Source of the DNA: Bryum argenteum
Taxonomy: Eukaryota; Streptophyta; Bryopsida; Bryales; Bryaceae
NCBI GenBank assembly: GCA_037043015.1
Contig: CM073323.1
Location: 28,486,758-28,550,757, forward strand
DNA length: 64,000 bases
Direction: 5' to 3'
The notes beneath the pieces were generated by a model. That model did no database searches. It worked only from the letters and a program-made list of their open reading frames with translations, and had not been told where the DNA came from. Of this stretch, positions 54,765 through 64,000 are shown one piece after another. Every line of letters starts with the position of its first letter. Positions within the stretch are counted from its first letter, which is position 1. Made by a program: the position numbers and the translations under genes.

Positions 54765-56287
54765 CATTGTGGTGGCGAACTCAACATATGAGGTGTTTTG
54801 AACAATTACGAAACGAGTAGATGTCAAAAAAGACCTCATACCCGGCTGGGGGTCACCCGTTGTACCTTCTTTTTTTCTGCAATTGATACCCTTCAATTTG
54901 TCTTAAAAAAAAAAAAAAAAAAAAAAAACCTCATAAGCTCAATTTATACAGACATTGAGGAAGTTATGAGCATTCGTAAATGTCTATCATTATTGGTTGT
55001 TTTGTCCACTGTCTTTTAGTAACGTATCAAAGCTCTGGGTACATTTAGCTTGACTCGAGGTAGATTGTATTTTCCCAAAACCATGGACTATTCCCATTAT
55101 TCTTAAAAGGTGGTGCATGTGAAGACGTATTACATGTATACGTATTCATAACGTTGAAAAATTTCTTGGTACCCTCCATAGACACACTATAAAAAGAAAT
55201 AGGAAAAACAAGTAAAATCTGTAATTTCGATGAATTTTTGATTTTTTTTGCAATCTAAATAATTGTTTTTGGGCAGAATGTTGGGATATTATAAGGAGAT
55301 ATAAGTGCACTTTTGGGCAGATTTCAGCATGTTCTAATAGTATTCTCAAACATTGAGATTGAATATCTCCTAAACTATGAGAAATTTGCACGCACGAATA
55401 ATCTTATTAGAATTTAGGTATGAGAATACTTTAGAATTTATGACAAATTTGAACTTCACACAAGGGTGGAAGCATGCTAGGGTGGATCAAAAAGTACGTT
55501 ACGCCCTCTAATTCTGTCAAATTTTCTTGTTCTAGGGCCCTTCTGGGCCCCTCCACCATCCAAAGTACTAATGTTTTTGAGGACTTAGGTAAAAGGAGTC
55601 GTTAAGTGTGCAAATCACTTGTCCTTTTTTGCCAAAAACGTTTGGAACATATAGGATTTTACTCTCAAAGTTTTTCAGAAAAGTACGTTACGGCAGTCAA
55701 AATTGTGATAAAGTACTCAAATTTGGTTAAAATTAAGTTACAAAGTACAAAAAAAATTATGTGGTTAGATTGAGCGCAATGTAATGATGAACATATTTCA
55801 TCATTACATCCCAAAAACTCATTATTTCCTAGCAATTTGCATTGGTCAAAGGGCTAAATCTTTGACATGGTTTAAGTTAGTCAAAAATTAATGTTTTTTG
55901 ATTTTTTTTTTCCCTACATACTTAGAATTCTAATATGCAGATGCATGTGGGTGCGAATCCCTGATTTTTGGCGCCAAAGTCCTTGTGCAGGAAGTGCGGG
56001 AAAATCAATAATCAATACTTCTTCGTACTCACTGTACTCGGACCCCGCTGGTTATAGAAAATGTCGTTGGAGGTGGCATTAAATGCCTGAGGATCCGATG
56101 TGGCCACGTCAACCTTACCCGGTGCATCTAGGGTTCTACCCTAGACGAGCTTCCATGTCAGGTGGGATCAGTGTTGCCGGTGTTGGTTTAGGTCGCACAT
56201 TCTGCACGGTGTTGGTTTAGGGTTTTGCACATTCTTGCGGGCAGTGGTTTTTCTTGGGGTTGGTCATTGTAAGCTTTGAGATAGCTG
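54765..56287. other. Spacer with an A-tract and old TTAA-family fragment
   Basis: A run of about 23 A residues lies at 54906-54928. At 55310-55400 the TTTTGGGCAGATTTCA block and following sequence match the decayed repeat at 4442. No gene was recognised before 56288. Confidence 0.4.
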
Positions 56288-58860
56288 TTGAGTTTCACGT
56301 GCGAAGTGATGGGAAATCAACGGAATCGGGAGCGAACTCGTCCTGGCATCAGACGAGCTATTGTTGAAAGAAGAGCGGACGCCGCAGGAGCTGCTGAAGT
56401 GAGACGTGCGACCTTGGCTGAAGGTTCGCGCCTAAGAATGCAGGCATATCGGGCAAGGCTAGCAGCGCGAGATCAGGGTGTGCAAATGAACCGACACTCT
56501 AGTCGAGGTTCTGTGGAAACTAGTGGAATGGGCGATCGGATGACGAGTCGGAGGTCAAACATGCTTGCAGAGTATATCATGGAGGAGTTGGAACGTTGCG
56601 ATACCCCGACATGTAAAAGCGCTGTACTCGAGAAGGTCCTAAACCACAGCGGGATTTGGCCTTTGCTCCCGGAATATTACCCACGACCTTCTGAGGCCAA
56701 ATCGATATGCTCGTTTCTTGTGAGTTATCGCAATGAGTTGCAAGCAATTAAAGGTGCCCAGTCGAAGGAGTTTCTTGCGCGGAAGGGGGTTCTTCTGGAT
56801 GCGGCCGTCAGTGAAGGGACTGAATCAAGACGGCTTCTGTCGAGGGTGTTACAGGTTCGTTCTTAGTATCCTACTGGCTTGTGTGTTCCAGTTGTTTGGT
56901 GCCGTATTGCGGTGCAAGCGGAGTCACGCAGGTGCTGTGAGTATTCACAAATATGTGAGTAATGAACTGTGGCGGCTAGGTTTAGGGTAAGAATTTGTTG
57001 TGGGTGATCAGAGGCCATCACAGACGGTTTCGTCTGTAAACTTGATTCGGTTGACTGCATGTGTTGATTCGGTTGACTGCATGTTTGAATTGTGGTTTAC
57101 TGCATGAACGTATTGTGTGTTGATGTGTGATCATGAAGGAAGCATTCAATTCAATTGCAGCATGTGTTGATGAAGGGAAAGTTGTGTGCAGGTGCATCCT
57201 CGGAATATTTTGAATGCTATAGAGAGGAGAAGTACATGTGTAGATGTACGGGAGCAATACAAACTTCTGGAGCGGGCAAAGCGTGTTGGTCTGTCTGCCT
57301 ACGTGAAGGAAACTGTGCGTGCTTGGTGGCACGGGAGATCTCGTGTGTCTCCTAACAAGAAAGATGTGACACGACGTCGTATAGGGAGGAATGAGTACAT
57401 CGTGCACGCAACTCATTACCTCACAGACACTCAGGTATTGTTCTTACTCTTTTAAAATGCATTCGAAGGGATCGTATTGTTTTTGAAATTGGACTGTGAT
57501 GTGTGATACAAGTGTGTTGTTGGCCTCAAGCGTAGAAGGGGTAGCTCGGAGTAAATGTTATGGTATTTGTACCTAGGATGGTACCCACTTGGCCACTTGA
57601 TTCTGTGGAGTTCAGTGTTTGTACTGAAGTACTAATTAAAATGTAATTTAGGTGTTAAAAGGCTATATTCGTTATATTGAGACGATTTGGAGTCTCATAT
57701 TTCATCCGGGGATAAAGAAAAACCGTTCTACATGTTCCATAGTGAATTTTTTTTTTTAAATTTGAGGCTTTTACATATAAATATACATGAATACCTCTAG
57801 TGCCCAAAGGTTGCATTCAAGTTTTATCCCCGGCCCGGGGATAAATCTAGCAGACCTAATGTATGCTCAAAGTCTCAAAGTGCACATATTGTCTCAATGT
57901 AACGAATATGGCCATTTAATAGTATTGGTAATGTTCATGAAGATACTCCATTGGCAGAATTTGTGTAATGTGTGTAATGTGTGTGTACCTGCGTGGTTCA
58001 CAGTAGTGGTAGAAGTTGTTGAGTTAACAGCATGGTATTCTAGGTACATATGTTGTGGTCACTAAGTACTCGTCGTATACTCTTGAAGTGCTTTAAGTAT
58101 AGGGAAGAGTACCGTGGTTACATAATTTGTGGATTTTGTGTGTTATTAGTATAGTTGGTAGGAAGTTCAGTATACAATGTACGAAACTGAGTACTTTGGA
58201 GTATGCTGTCTATTGTAAATATCAAAGTTGGTAGAAAGGGTAGTAGAGTAGTAGTGCTTTCGTATGTTGTACTATCTGTACGAAGTGTTCTGGAGCATAT
58301 CCAGTCACTATGTACTTTGAGTATATTTTAATGCAAAAAAGGCGCATAGAAGAGTGTAGACTTTATACTCAATGTACTTCTTGTACGAAATTGACAGTCA
58401 TTGCTATATCCTCAGATGTCGTAACTCTGATCTGTGCATTTTGTGGCAGGCTCAATTGTTTATCGCTTTCAAGGAAGCGCATCCAGAGTGCCGCTTGAAG
58501 CAACGTTCTTTCGAATACCTGAAGCCGTGGTATGTAAAAACTCTTAAGGATCAAAATAGTTGTTGTTGTGTGTATCATGTCGAAGTGGATTTGTTAAGGG
58601 AAGCTCTAAATACATTCAGAGATACCTCCAAGGGGAATAATTGCCATGTAGGATGCATATGCAAGTGTGAGGTATGTGGGAGTGGAAGTCATAATTGTTG
58701 TGCATCCGACAATACTTTCGAACGCATCACCTCTTTATGGCAAGCGTGTGTGTGTCCAAAGCAAGGTTGTCATACCGGGCGGGCACGCCGCCCGCCCGTC
58801 CGTCCGCCTTGTCCGTCCGATAGAGCTCCCGCTCGCCCGATACGGTCAAACCTCTGTTGA
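56288..58860 (+). CDS. Uncharacterised Cys-rich, transposase-like protein, probably 3'-truncated
   Basis: Three exons in phase 0: 56288-56854, 57192-57434 and 58450-58860, with GT-AG introns of 337 and 1015 bp, give up to 406 residues. An alternative start at 56309 gives MGNQRNRERTRPG. The N-terminal 75 residues are Arg/Ala-rich and probably DNA- or RNA-binding. Then come an acidic-helical block (EYIMEELERCDTP, GIWPLLPEYYPRP), a basic exon (SAYVKETVRAWW, NEYIVHATHYLTDTQ) and a Cys-rich exon: FKEAHPECRLKQRSFEYLKP, SCCCVYHVEVDLL, then Cys-x-x-x-Cys clusters. I recall similar Cys-rich proteins of unknown function in other non-seed plants and suspect a mobile-element origin. The last 35 residues, from ACVCPK onward (GRARRPPVRPP), come from the GC-rich inverted-repeat element, so the true C-terminus seems lost. 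It may be a pseudogene. Confidence 0.55.
57435..58449 (+). other. Intron 2 of the Cys-rich gene
   Basis: A 1015-bp interval starting GTATTG and ending TTTGTGGCAG, AT-rich and rich in GTAC-type words. It is unusually long for this window. It may also hide a small insertion near 57700-57860 (a TTTTTTTTT run and a CCCGGCCCGGGGATAAA palindrome near 57829), but no ends could be fixed. Confidence 0.45.
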
Positions 58861-58974
58861 CTTTTAATTTAGGTAAAAAAACAAGGACGTGGCAAGGGTT
58901 TGGGTAAAAACCAAGCCACTTGGCCGCCACGTACACGCCACGTACGCGCCACGTACGCGCCACGTAGGCGAGGA

Positions 58975-59385
58975 CGGGGCGGGTGAAAGGGGTTAGGGGC
59001 GGGTGAGGCGGGCGGGAGGCGGGGCGGGGGGGGGTAGGGTAGGGCGGGGGGGGTAGGGCGGGGTGGGGGGGGGCGGGGGGGGGCGGGGCGGGGGGGGTAG
59101 GGGCGGGGGGGGGGGCGGGGCGGGGCGGGCGGGGGGGGGGGGGGGTAGCGGGGTGGGGGTAGGGGGGGTAGCGGGGGGTTAGGGGCGGGTTAGAGGGGGT
59201 AGGGGGTAGGGGGATAAGGGGGTTTGATATATTTTTAAATTTTTTTTTTTTTTTTACTTTTTTATTTTTTTTAGGGGGGGGGGGGGGAGGAGGTTAGGGG
59301 CGAGAGTAGAGAGGGAAGGGGGTAGAGGGGTTAGGAGAGGGGTTAAGGGGTAGGGGGGTAAGGGGGTAAAGGGCGTTCTTTATTT
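58975..59385 (+). repeat. G-rich array (GGGGCGGGG/GGGGTAGGG words)
   Basis: Runs of three to thirteen G separated by C, TA or TTA, broken by a T-rich patch at 59235-59270. The plus strand has very high G-quadruplex potential. Confidence 0.95.
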
Positions 59386-59785
59386 TTTTATTTTTTAATT
59401 TTTTTGAACTTTTTGTTTAATTTTTTTAAAAATATTTTTTGAGTTTTTAAATATTTTTTTTCGTGGTATTTACAAACCGATTCATGCATAGGTTGAGTGG
59501 TATTTGGCAAGGTATGGAACCAATAAATATGTGCACCCAACTCAAAACAATGCAATTAAATATGTCATACGAAGATGTACAAATGCATCGAATAAGAGAA
59601 GTTGCTGCGTATATTATATGTATGTGCACAATTGGAAGTACATATAGTATTGTAATTATCCATGCAATCCTTCTACATACAATAGGCACACGCTAACTTT
59701 GGAGACCGCTAAACTAAGTAGCTGAATTACGGAAACAACACATGGGCATGGTCCAATTAAATGGATACTTTTCCAATTAAACTAA
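59386..59785. other. AT-rich leader before the 190-codon ORF
   Basis: T-rich to about 59460, then mixed sequence. Two overlapping frames of about 80 codons at 59447-59696 on opposite strands have no recognised features. Confidence 0.35.
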
Positions 59786-60358
59786 GTGCATTTGGATTAC
59801 ATGCCACCGCATTGGGAGTATAATGAAACCAATGCAAAAGATCACAAAGGGAAATGGGGAGAAGACTTGGTATGGAGTTGGAAATTGTCTTGCACTTCTA
59901 TAGAGAAGCAGTTGGCTGCCCTGGAATTCGGGTGGGGAAGGGATCCGGAGGCAATTACGAGGGCGTGCCATCATTTAATTCCATCAAATGTCTCAAATGC
60001 CAATGGCAAGCGAAACTTCTTCTACCAAGTTTACAACGGGTATTGGGGACGAAGCGCACAAGGAGTTTCGATTTGGGATTCATCCGAAGGGCTAAGATGG
60101 AAGTCGGATGGAATGATGTATTCGTCGGAAGAGCGTTCCTCGCGCCATTACGAGATGAAGTGGGCAACGGATGAATCCGAATGGAGAGACATTTTGAACC
60201 ATCGAAGCATTGATTTTCTGATGGAACAACATAGTCCCCAAACCGGACGCATGCTTCGAGCCATGCAACAATCGCAATTCCTGAGGGAAATTCTTGAAGA
60301 AGACGGGCCTGCGAGGAGGACTCGATCGGTGATTCGTAGACTTGATTGGGCGGGGTGA
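59786..60358 (+). CDS. 190-codon ORF of unknown function inside the GC-rich element
   Basis: A frame of 190 residues starting MHLDYMPPHWEYNETN. It is rich in Trp (WSWKL, YNGYWGRS, SIWDSS, LRWKSD, MKWATDESEWRD, LDWAG) and ends in an Arg-rich tail. The amino-acid mix looks protein-like and the third positions are not repeat-driven, but no domain or family was recognised. An overlapping 191-codon frame on minus (59955-60530) is of similar length, so the choice of strand is not certain. It may be a captured exon or part of an element-encoded protein with missing 5' exons. Confidence 0.3.
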   Translation: MHLDYMPPHWEYNETNAKDHKGKWGEDLVWSWKLSCTSIEKQLAALEFGWGRDPEAITRACHHLIPSNVSNANGKRNFFYQVYNGYWGRSAQGVSIWDSSEGLRWKSDGMMYSSEERSSRHYEMKWATDESEWRDILNHRSIDFLMEQHSPQTGRMLRAMQQSQFLREILEEDGPARRTRSVIRRLDWAG

Positions 60359-60714
60359 AGATTTGCGGAGGGTACGAATGATGCCAAGGCCGGCCCAAGC
60401 GGTGCAGCAATGGACGAGAACTAATTGTAGATTTTCGTAGTTGTGTAGCAACCAAGATATACTTCTCTTTTTCTATATCGTTCAACACTACTGAAATACA
60501 TATGCTTTTCTTTTGCAAACTTGTTGGCACACTCTATGCATGTGTTTATAATCATATGATCATGTGAATGCTAATTATCATGGTGTCATTGTATGGTTAG
60601 CTTGATAAATAGTTAAGAGGAGAAAAATTATTTTAAATCTTGTAACAACTAATAAGTATCTTATGAACATGATAGGACAATAAAAAATTAAACATACCGG
60701 TAGCGGATGTCAAT

Positions 60715-60865
60715 CCAAAGTGAGGGGGGAGAGAGGGGGGGTGAGGGTGAGGGGGGGGGTGGGTGAGGGGGGTGGAGAGGGGAGGAGAAGAAAAGAAAGG
60801 GAGGAGTGGGGAGAGAAGGGGGGAAGAAGAGAGAGAAGGGGAGGAAGTGGAAGAGGAGTGGAATG
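60715..60865 (+). repeat. Purine-rich GAGGGG array
   Basis: Almost pure G and A on plus (GGGGGGAGAGAGGGGGGGTG, then GAGGAGAAGAAAAGAAAGGG). It is followed by a segment at 60856-60960 that is repeated at 61719-61826. Confidence 0.85.
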
Positions 60866-61830
60866 ATGGTCAATCCAATCATTGGAAATCCAAACATTCC
60901 TCCACTATATCCAGGATACTCCAAATCCCGGCTTTAATGAGGGAATGTTTGGATTTGCTTATCCCATTAATGGTGCTTGTTTGCAAAACATAAGATTGGA
61001 GAGAGAGATGACAAAAACCTTGAAAAAATTTTCAAAAAACTACGTGGGGTGGGTGAGAGGAGAGGGGCGGGTTACGGGGGGGGGGCGGGTTACGGGGGGC
61101 GGGTTACGGGGGGAGAGGGGCGGGTACCTGGGGGGGTAGGGCGGGAACGGGGGGGTAGGGCGGGTAACGGGGGGTAGGGGCGGGTAACGGGGGGGTAGAG
61201 GGCGGAGAACAGGGGGGTAGGGCGGGTAACGGGGGGGGATAGGGCGGGGTAGGGGGGGGTAGGGCGGGTCGGGGGGTAGGGCGGGAACGGGGGTAGGGCG
61301 GAGACGGGGAGGCGGGTTACGGAAGGGGGGCGGGTTACGGGGGGGGAGTAGGGCGGGTACTAGGGGGTAGGGGCGGGTAACAGGGGGGTAGAGGGGCGGG
61401 TGGGGGGTAGGGCGGGTCAGGGGGATAGGGGGAGGTAAGAGGGGGTAGTAGGCGGGTCACAGGGGGGTAGGGGCGGGTAACGGGGGGGTAGGGACGGAGG
61501 AGATAAGGAGGAGTGAGGGGAGTGAGGGGGGGAGGGGGTAGGGGGGTGAGGATGAGGGTGGGGTGGGGGGGTGGGGTGAGAGGGGGTGGAGGGGGGTGAG
61601 GATGAGGGGGGGTGATGATGAGGGGCGGGTGAGGGGGAAGAGAAGAAAAGAAAGGGAGGAGTGGGGAGAGAAGGGGAGGGAAGAGGAGAGAAGGGGAGGA
61701 AGTGGAAGAGGAGTGGAAGAGGAGTGGAATGGTCAATCCAATCATTGGAAATCCAAACATTCCCCCACTATATCCGGGATACTCCAAATCCCGGCTTTAG
61801 TGAGGAATGTTTGGACTTCATTACCTTAAA
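60856..61830. repeat. Duplicated segment bracketing the G-rich array
   Basis: GGTCAATCCAATCATTGGAA then ATCCAAACATTCC, a short spacer, and GGAATGTTTGGA occurs at about 60868-60955 and again at 61733-61816. Within each copy the CCAAACATTCC and GGAATGTTTGG words form a hairpin. Purine-rich GAGGAGTGG sequence precedes both. Confidence 0.8.
61040..61660 (+). repeat. G-rich array (GGGCGGGTAACGGGGGG words)
   Basis: An irregular tandem array of about 16-22-bp units such as GGGTAGGGGCGGGTAACGGG, changing into GGGGTGAGGATGAGGG units at the right. High G-quadruplex potential on plus. Confidence 0.95.
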
Positions 61831-62030
61831 AATACCCGGTAGGTGGAAGAAGGAGCCAAGGGGGGATCCAAGAAAAGAGAGAATTGAAGTTTCCGTACTT
61901 CCCTCTCTTATTCAAATTTGCCCCACTACAAACCAATTCCCCCCTCCATTTCAAAGTCGAGCTACCACATCCCCAAAAAAATAATGTTCTTAAAATGTGT
62001 GCTCTTTCTCTCCAATCCCACATTCTATTA
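61831..62030. other. Short unique stretch before the satellite
   Basis: No feature was recognised apart from its position between arrays. Confidence 0.35.
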
Positions 62031-63240
62031 TGTTTATTTCATTCTTCTTCCCAATACTATATTACAAATAAATTTATCATCCTAATGGTTTTATCATATA
62101 TTTGATTTTACGATCACTATTTATATTAAGACTAGAGAATAAAGTGGTGGGTAGTATTATGTTTGGATTTCATTCTTCTTCCCAATACTATATTACAAAT
62201 AAATTTATCATCATAATGGTTTAACCATATATTTGATTGTACGCTTACTATTTATATTAACACTAAAGAATATAGTGGTGGGTAGTATTATGTTTGGATA
62301 TCATTCTTCTTCCCAATACTATATTACAAATAAATTTATCATCCTAATGGTTTAACCATATATTTGATTGTACGCTTACTATTTATATTAAGACTAAAGA
62401 ATATAGTGGTGGGTAGTATTATGTTTGGATATCATTCTTCTTCCCAATACTATAGTACAAATAAATTTATCATCCTAATGGTTTAACCATATATTTGATT
62501 TTACGATCACTATTTATATTAAGACTAGAGAATAAAGTGGTGGGTAGTATTATGTTTGGATTTCATTCTTCTTCCCAATACTATATTACAAATAAATTTA
62601 TCATCATAATGGTTTAACCATATATTTGATTGTACGCTTACTATTTATATTAAGACTAAAGAATATAGTGGTGGGTAGTATTATGTTTGGATATCATTCT
62701 TCTTCCCAATACTATAGTACAAATAAATTTATCATCATAATGGTTTAACCATATATTTGATTGTACGCTTACTATTTATATTAAGACTAAAGAATATAGT
62801 GGTGGGTAGTATTATGTTTGGATATCATTCTTCTTCCCAATACTATAGTACAAATAAATTTATCATCCTAATGGTTTAACCATATATTTGATTGTACGCT
62901 TACTATTTATATTAAGACTAAAGAATATAGTGGTGGGTAGTATTATGTATTATTTATGTTTGGATTTCATTCTTCTTCCCAATACTATAGTACAAATAAA
63001 TTTATCATCCTAATGGTTTTATCATATATTTGATTTTACGATCACTATTTATATTAAGACTAGAGAATAAAGTGGTGGGTAGTATTATGTTTGGATTTCA
63101 TTCTTCTTCTTAATACTATAGTACAAATAAATTTATCATCCTAATAATTTAACCATATATTTGATTTTACGATCACTATTTATATTAAGACTAGAGAATA
63201 TAGTGGTGGGTAGTATTATGTTTATTTCATTCCTCTTCAA
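62030..63240. repeat. 131-bp satellite, nine full copies
   Basis: The word CATTCTTCTTCCCAATACTA recurs at 62040, 62171, 62302, 62433, 62564, 62695, 62826, 62968 and 63099, and a diverged start is at 63228. The spacing is 131 bp except one 142-bp step caused by an 11-bp insertion near 62946, and a last step of 129. Units fall into types marked by GACTAGAGAATAAAG versus GACTAAAGAATATAG and by GATTTTACGATCAC versus GATTGTACGCTTAC. It is AT-rich, non-coding and lies between G-rich and C-rich arrays. Confidence 0.97.
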
Positions 63241-63289
63241 ATAACATTTTATTTAATAAAATTTTAAAAATTTTAAAAAAAATTTGAGA

Positions 63290-63790
63290 AACGGAGCAAC
63301 CCTCCTTACCCCCTCTTACCCCCTCTCCTATCCCACCTCCCTCACCCTTATCCCTCCCCCTACCCCCCCCTTATCCATCCCCTACCCCCTTATCCATCCC
63401 CCCTACCCCCTTATCCCTCCCTCTACCCCCCTATTCCTCCCTCTACCCCCCTATTCCTCCCTCTACCCCCCCCTATCCCTCCCCTCTACCCCCCTTATCC
63501 CTCCCTCTACCCCCCCCCCGCCCCCTCCCCTCCCCCCCTCCCCTCCCCGCCCCCGCCTCCCCTTACCTCCCTCTACCCCCTCCCCCCCCCCCCCCCCCCC
63601 TTCCCCCCCCTTCCCTCCTCCCCCTTCCCCCTCCCCTTCCTTTGCCCCCTCCCCCGCCCCCCCCCCCGCCCCTACCCCCCCCGCCCCCCCCCGCCCCCCC
63701 CTACCCCCCCCCCGCCCCCTCCCCCCCCCTCCTCCTCCCCCCCCCCCCCCCCTTCGACCCCTCATCCGCCCCCCTCCCCTCACCCGCCCC
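63290..63790 (-). repeat. C-rich array (G-rich on minus)
   Basis: CCCTCTACCCCC- and CCCCGCCCC-type words with C runs up to about 18. It is the opposite-strand counterpart of the arrays at 58975 and 61040. The long Pro-rich frame on plus and Gly-rich frame on minus are artefacts of composition. Confidence 0.95.
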
Positions 63791-63804
63791 GCCACCAATG
63801 TAAC

Positions 63805-63900
63805 CCGCCTCAAAAGTTCACCCCCCCCCTCTAAAGTTCACCCGTCCCTAAAAAGTTCACCCGCCCTAACAAAAGTTCACCCGCCATGGCACACTTTCAC
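63805..63900. repeat. Short AAAGTTCACCCGCC tandem repeat
   Basis: AAAAGTTCACCC recurs four times at about 20-25-bp spacing (63811-63885), then a related CACTTTCACCCGCC. It lies at the inner side of the right arm of the foldback element. Confidence 0.8.
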
Positions 63901-64000
63901 CCGCCCCGACGCCACGATGGACTTACACGTCACATCCTACGTGGCTTTTTACTGCAAAGTTTCTTACCCATGAAAAAATTACACGCCTCCTACTATCAAG

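Larger units (their letters stand above)
58770..64000. mobile_element. Large GC-rich inverted-repeat (foldback) element, right end beyond window
   Basis: The left arm begins around CATACCGGGCGGGCACG (58772) and runs through TAAAAACCAAGCCAC, CACGTACGCGCCACGT and GGGGCGGGTGAAAG into G-rich arrays. Read from the window end on minus, TAAAAAGCCACGTAGG, GTCCATCGTGGCGTC and GGGGCGGGTGAAAG follow in the same order, so the two ends are inverted relatives about 5 kb apart. Between them lie G-rich arrays (58975-59380, 61040-61660), a C-rich array (63290-63790), a 131-bp satellite and a 190-codon ORF. A diverged relative of the left arm is at 46931. The element appears to have inserted into the Cys-rich gene at 56288-58860. 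Target duplication and exact outer ends could not be determined. Confidence 0.5.

Noticed and set aside
63284..63973. A 229-codon Pro-rich frame on plus and a Gly-rich frame on minus; similar Pro-rich minus frames at 60688-60924 and 61335-61787
   Set aside because: Compositional artefacts of C-rich and G-rich arrays.

Overview
This is nuclear DNA from a green plant. The coding genes are split by short GT-AG introns, and the proteins match plant housekeeping families: NMD3, a Yju2/CCDC130 splicing factor, a targeted acylphosphatase, a plastid-type tRNase Z and the start of NAA25. An NB-ARC leucine-rich-repeat immune receptor is also present. Introns of mostly 70-200 bp, an intronless NLR with an RPW8-like start, and the transposon types suggest a non-seed land plant (bryophyte or lycophyte grade). 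That placement is inference; I cannot name the species.

Layout. 1-2800: a head-to-head pair, NAA25 (minus, first exon only) and NMD3 (plus), sharing a promoter with two telo-boxes. 2.8-14 kb: AT-rich intergenic DNA with a 24-bp minisatellite, an inverted-repeat element with TTAA ends (5.58-6.94 kb), and a complex array of about 237-bp and larger repeats (7.4-12.2 kb) carrying a 257-bp MITE. 14.0-18.6 kb: a single-exon NLR with about 30 nearly identical 72-bp LRR units, an in-frame stop, and decayed LRR units after it. 18.6-23 kb: AT-rich, no gene seen. 22.98-23.84 kb: an 83-bp tandem repeat broken by a TTAA-flanked element.

24.3-31.6 kb: a 7.28-kb hAT element with a perfect 8-bp target duplication and a broken transposase. 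A 2.69-kb CACTA element with a 3-bp target duplication sits inside it. A related unoccupied site lies at 32.5 kb. 33-36 kb: a CACTA-like MITE, a foldback repeat, an (AT)n tract and another TTAA-family member.

36.2-45.7 kb is the gene-rich part: the CCDC130-type gene (5 exons), acylphosphatase (2 exons) and tRNase Z (9 exons), all on plus. 47.3-54.8 kb: a direct duplication carrying two identical 158-aa secreted-protein genes on minus. In copy 2 a perfect 93-bp-arm CACTA-type MITE sits directly against the TATA box. 56.3-58.8 kb: a three-exon gene of an uncharacterised Cys-rich family, apparently cut off by a GC-rich inverted-repeat element. That element fills the rest of the window with G-rich and C-rich arrays, a 190-codon ORF of unknown function and nine copies of a 131-bp satellite.

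The genes do not form a pathway. NAA25/NMD3, the splicing factor and tRNase Z are housekeeping genes for protein and RNA maturation. The NLR and the duplicated secreted protein are the fast-changing, possibly environment-facing genes. Most of the remaining DNA I can assign is transposon-derived.
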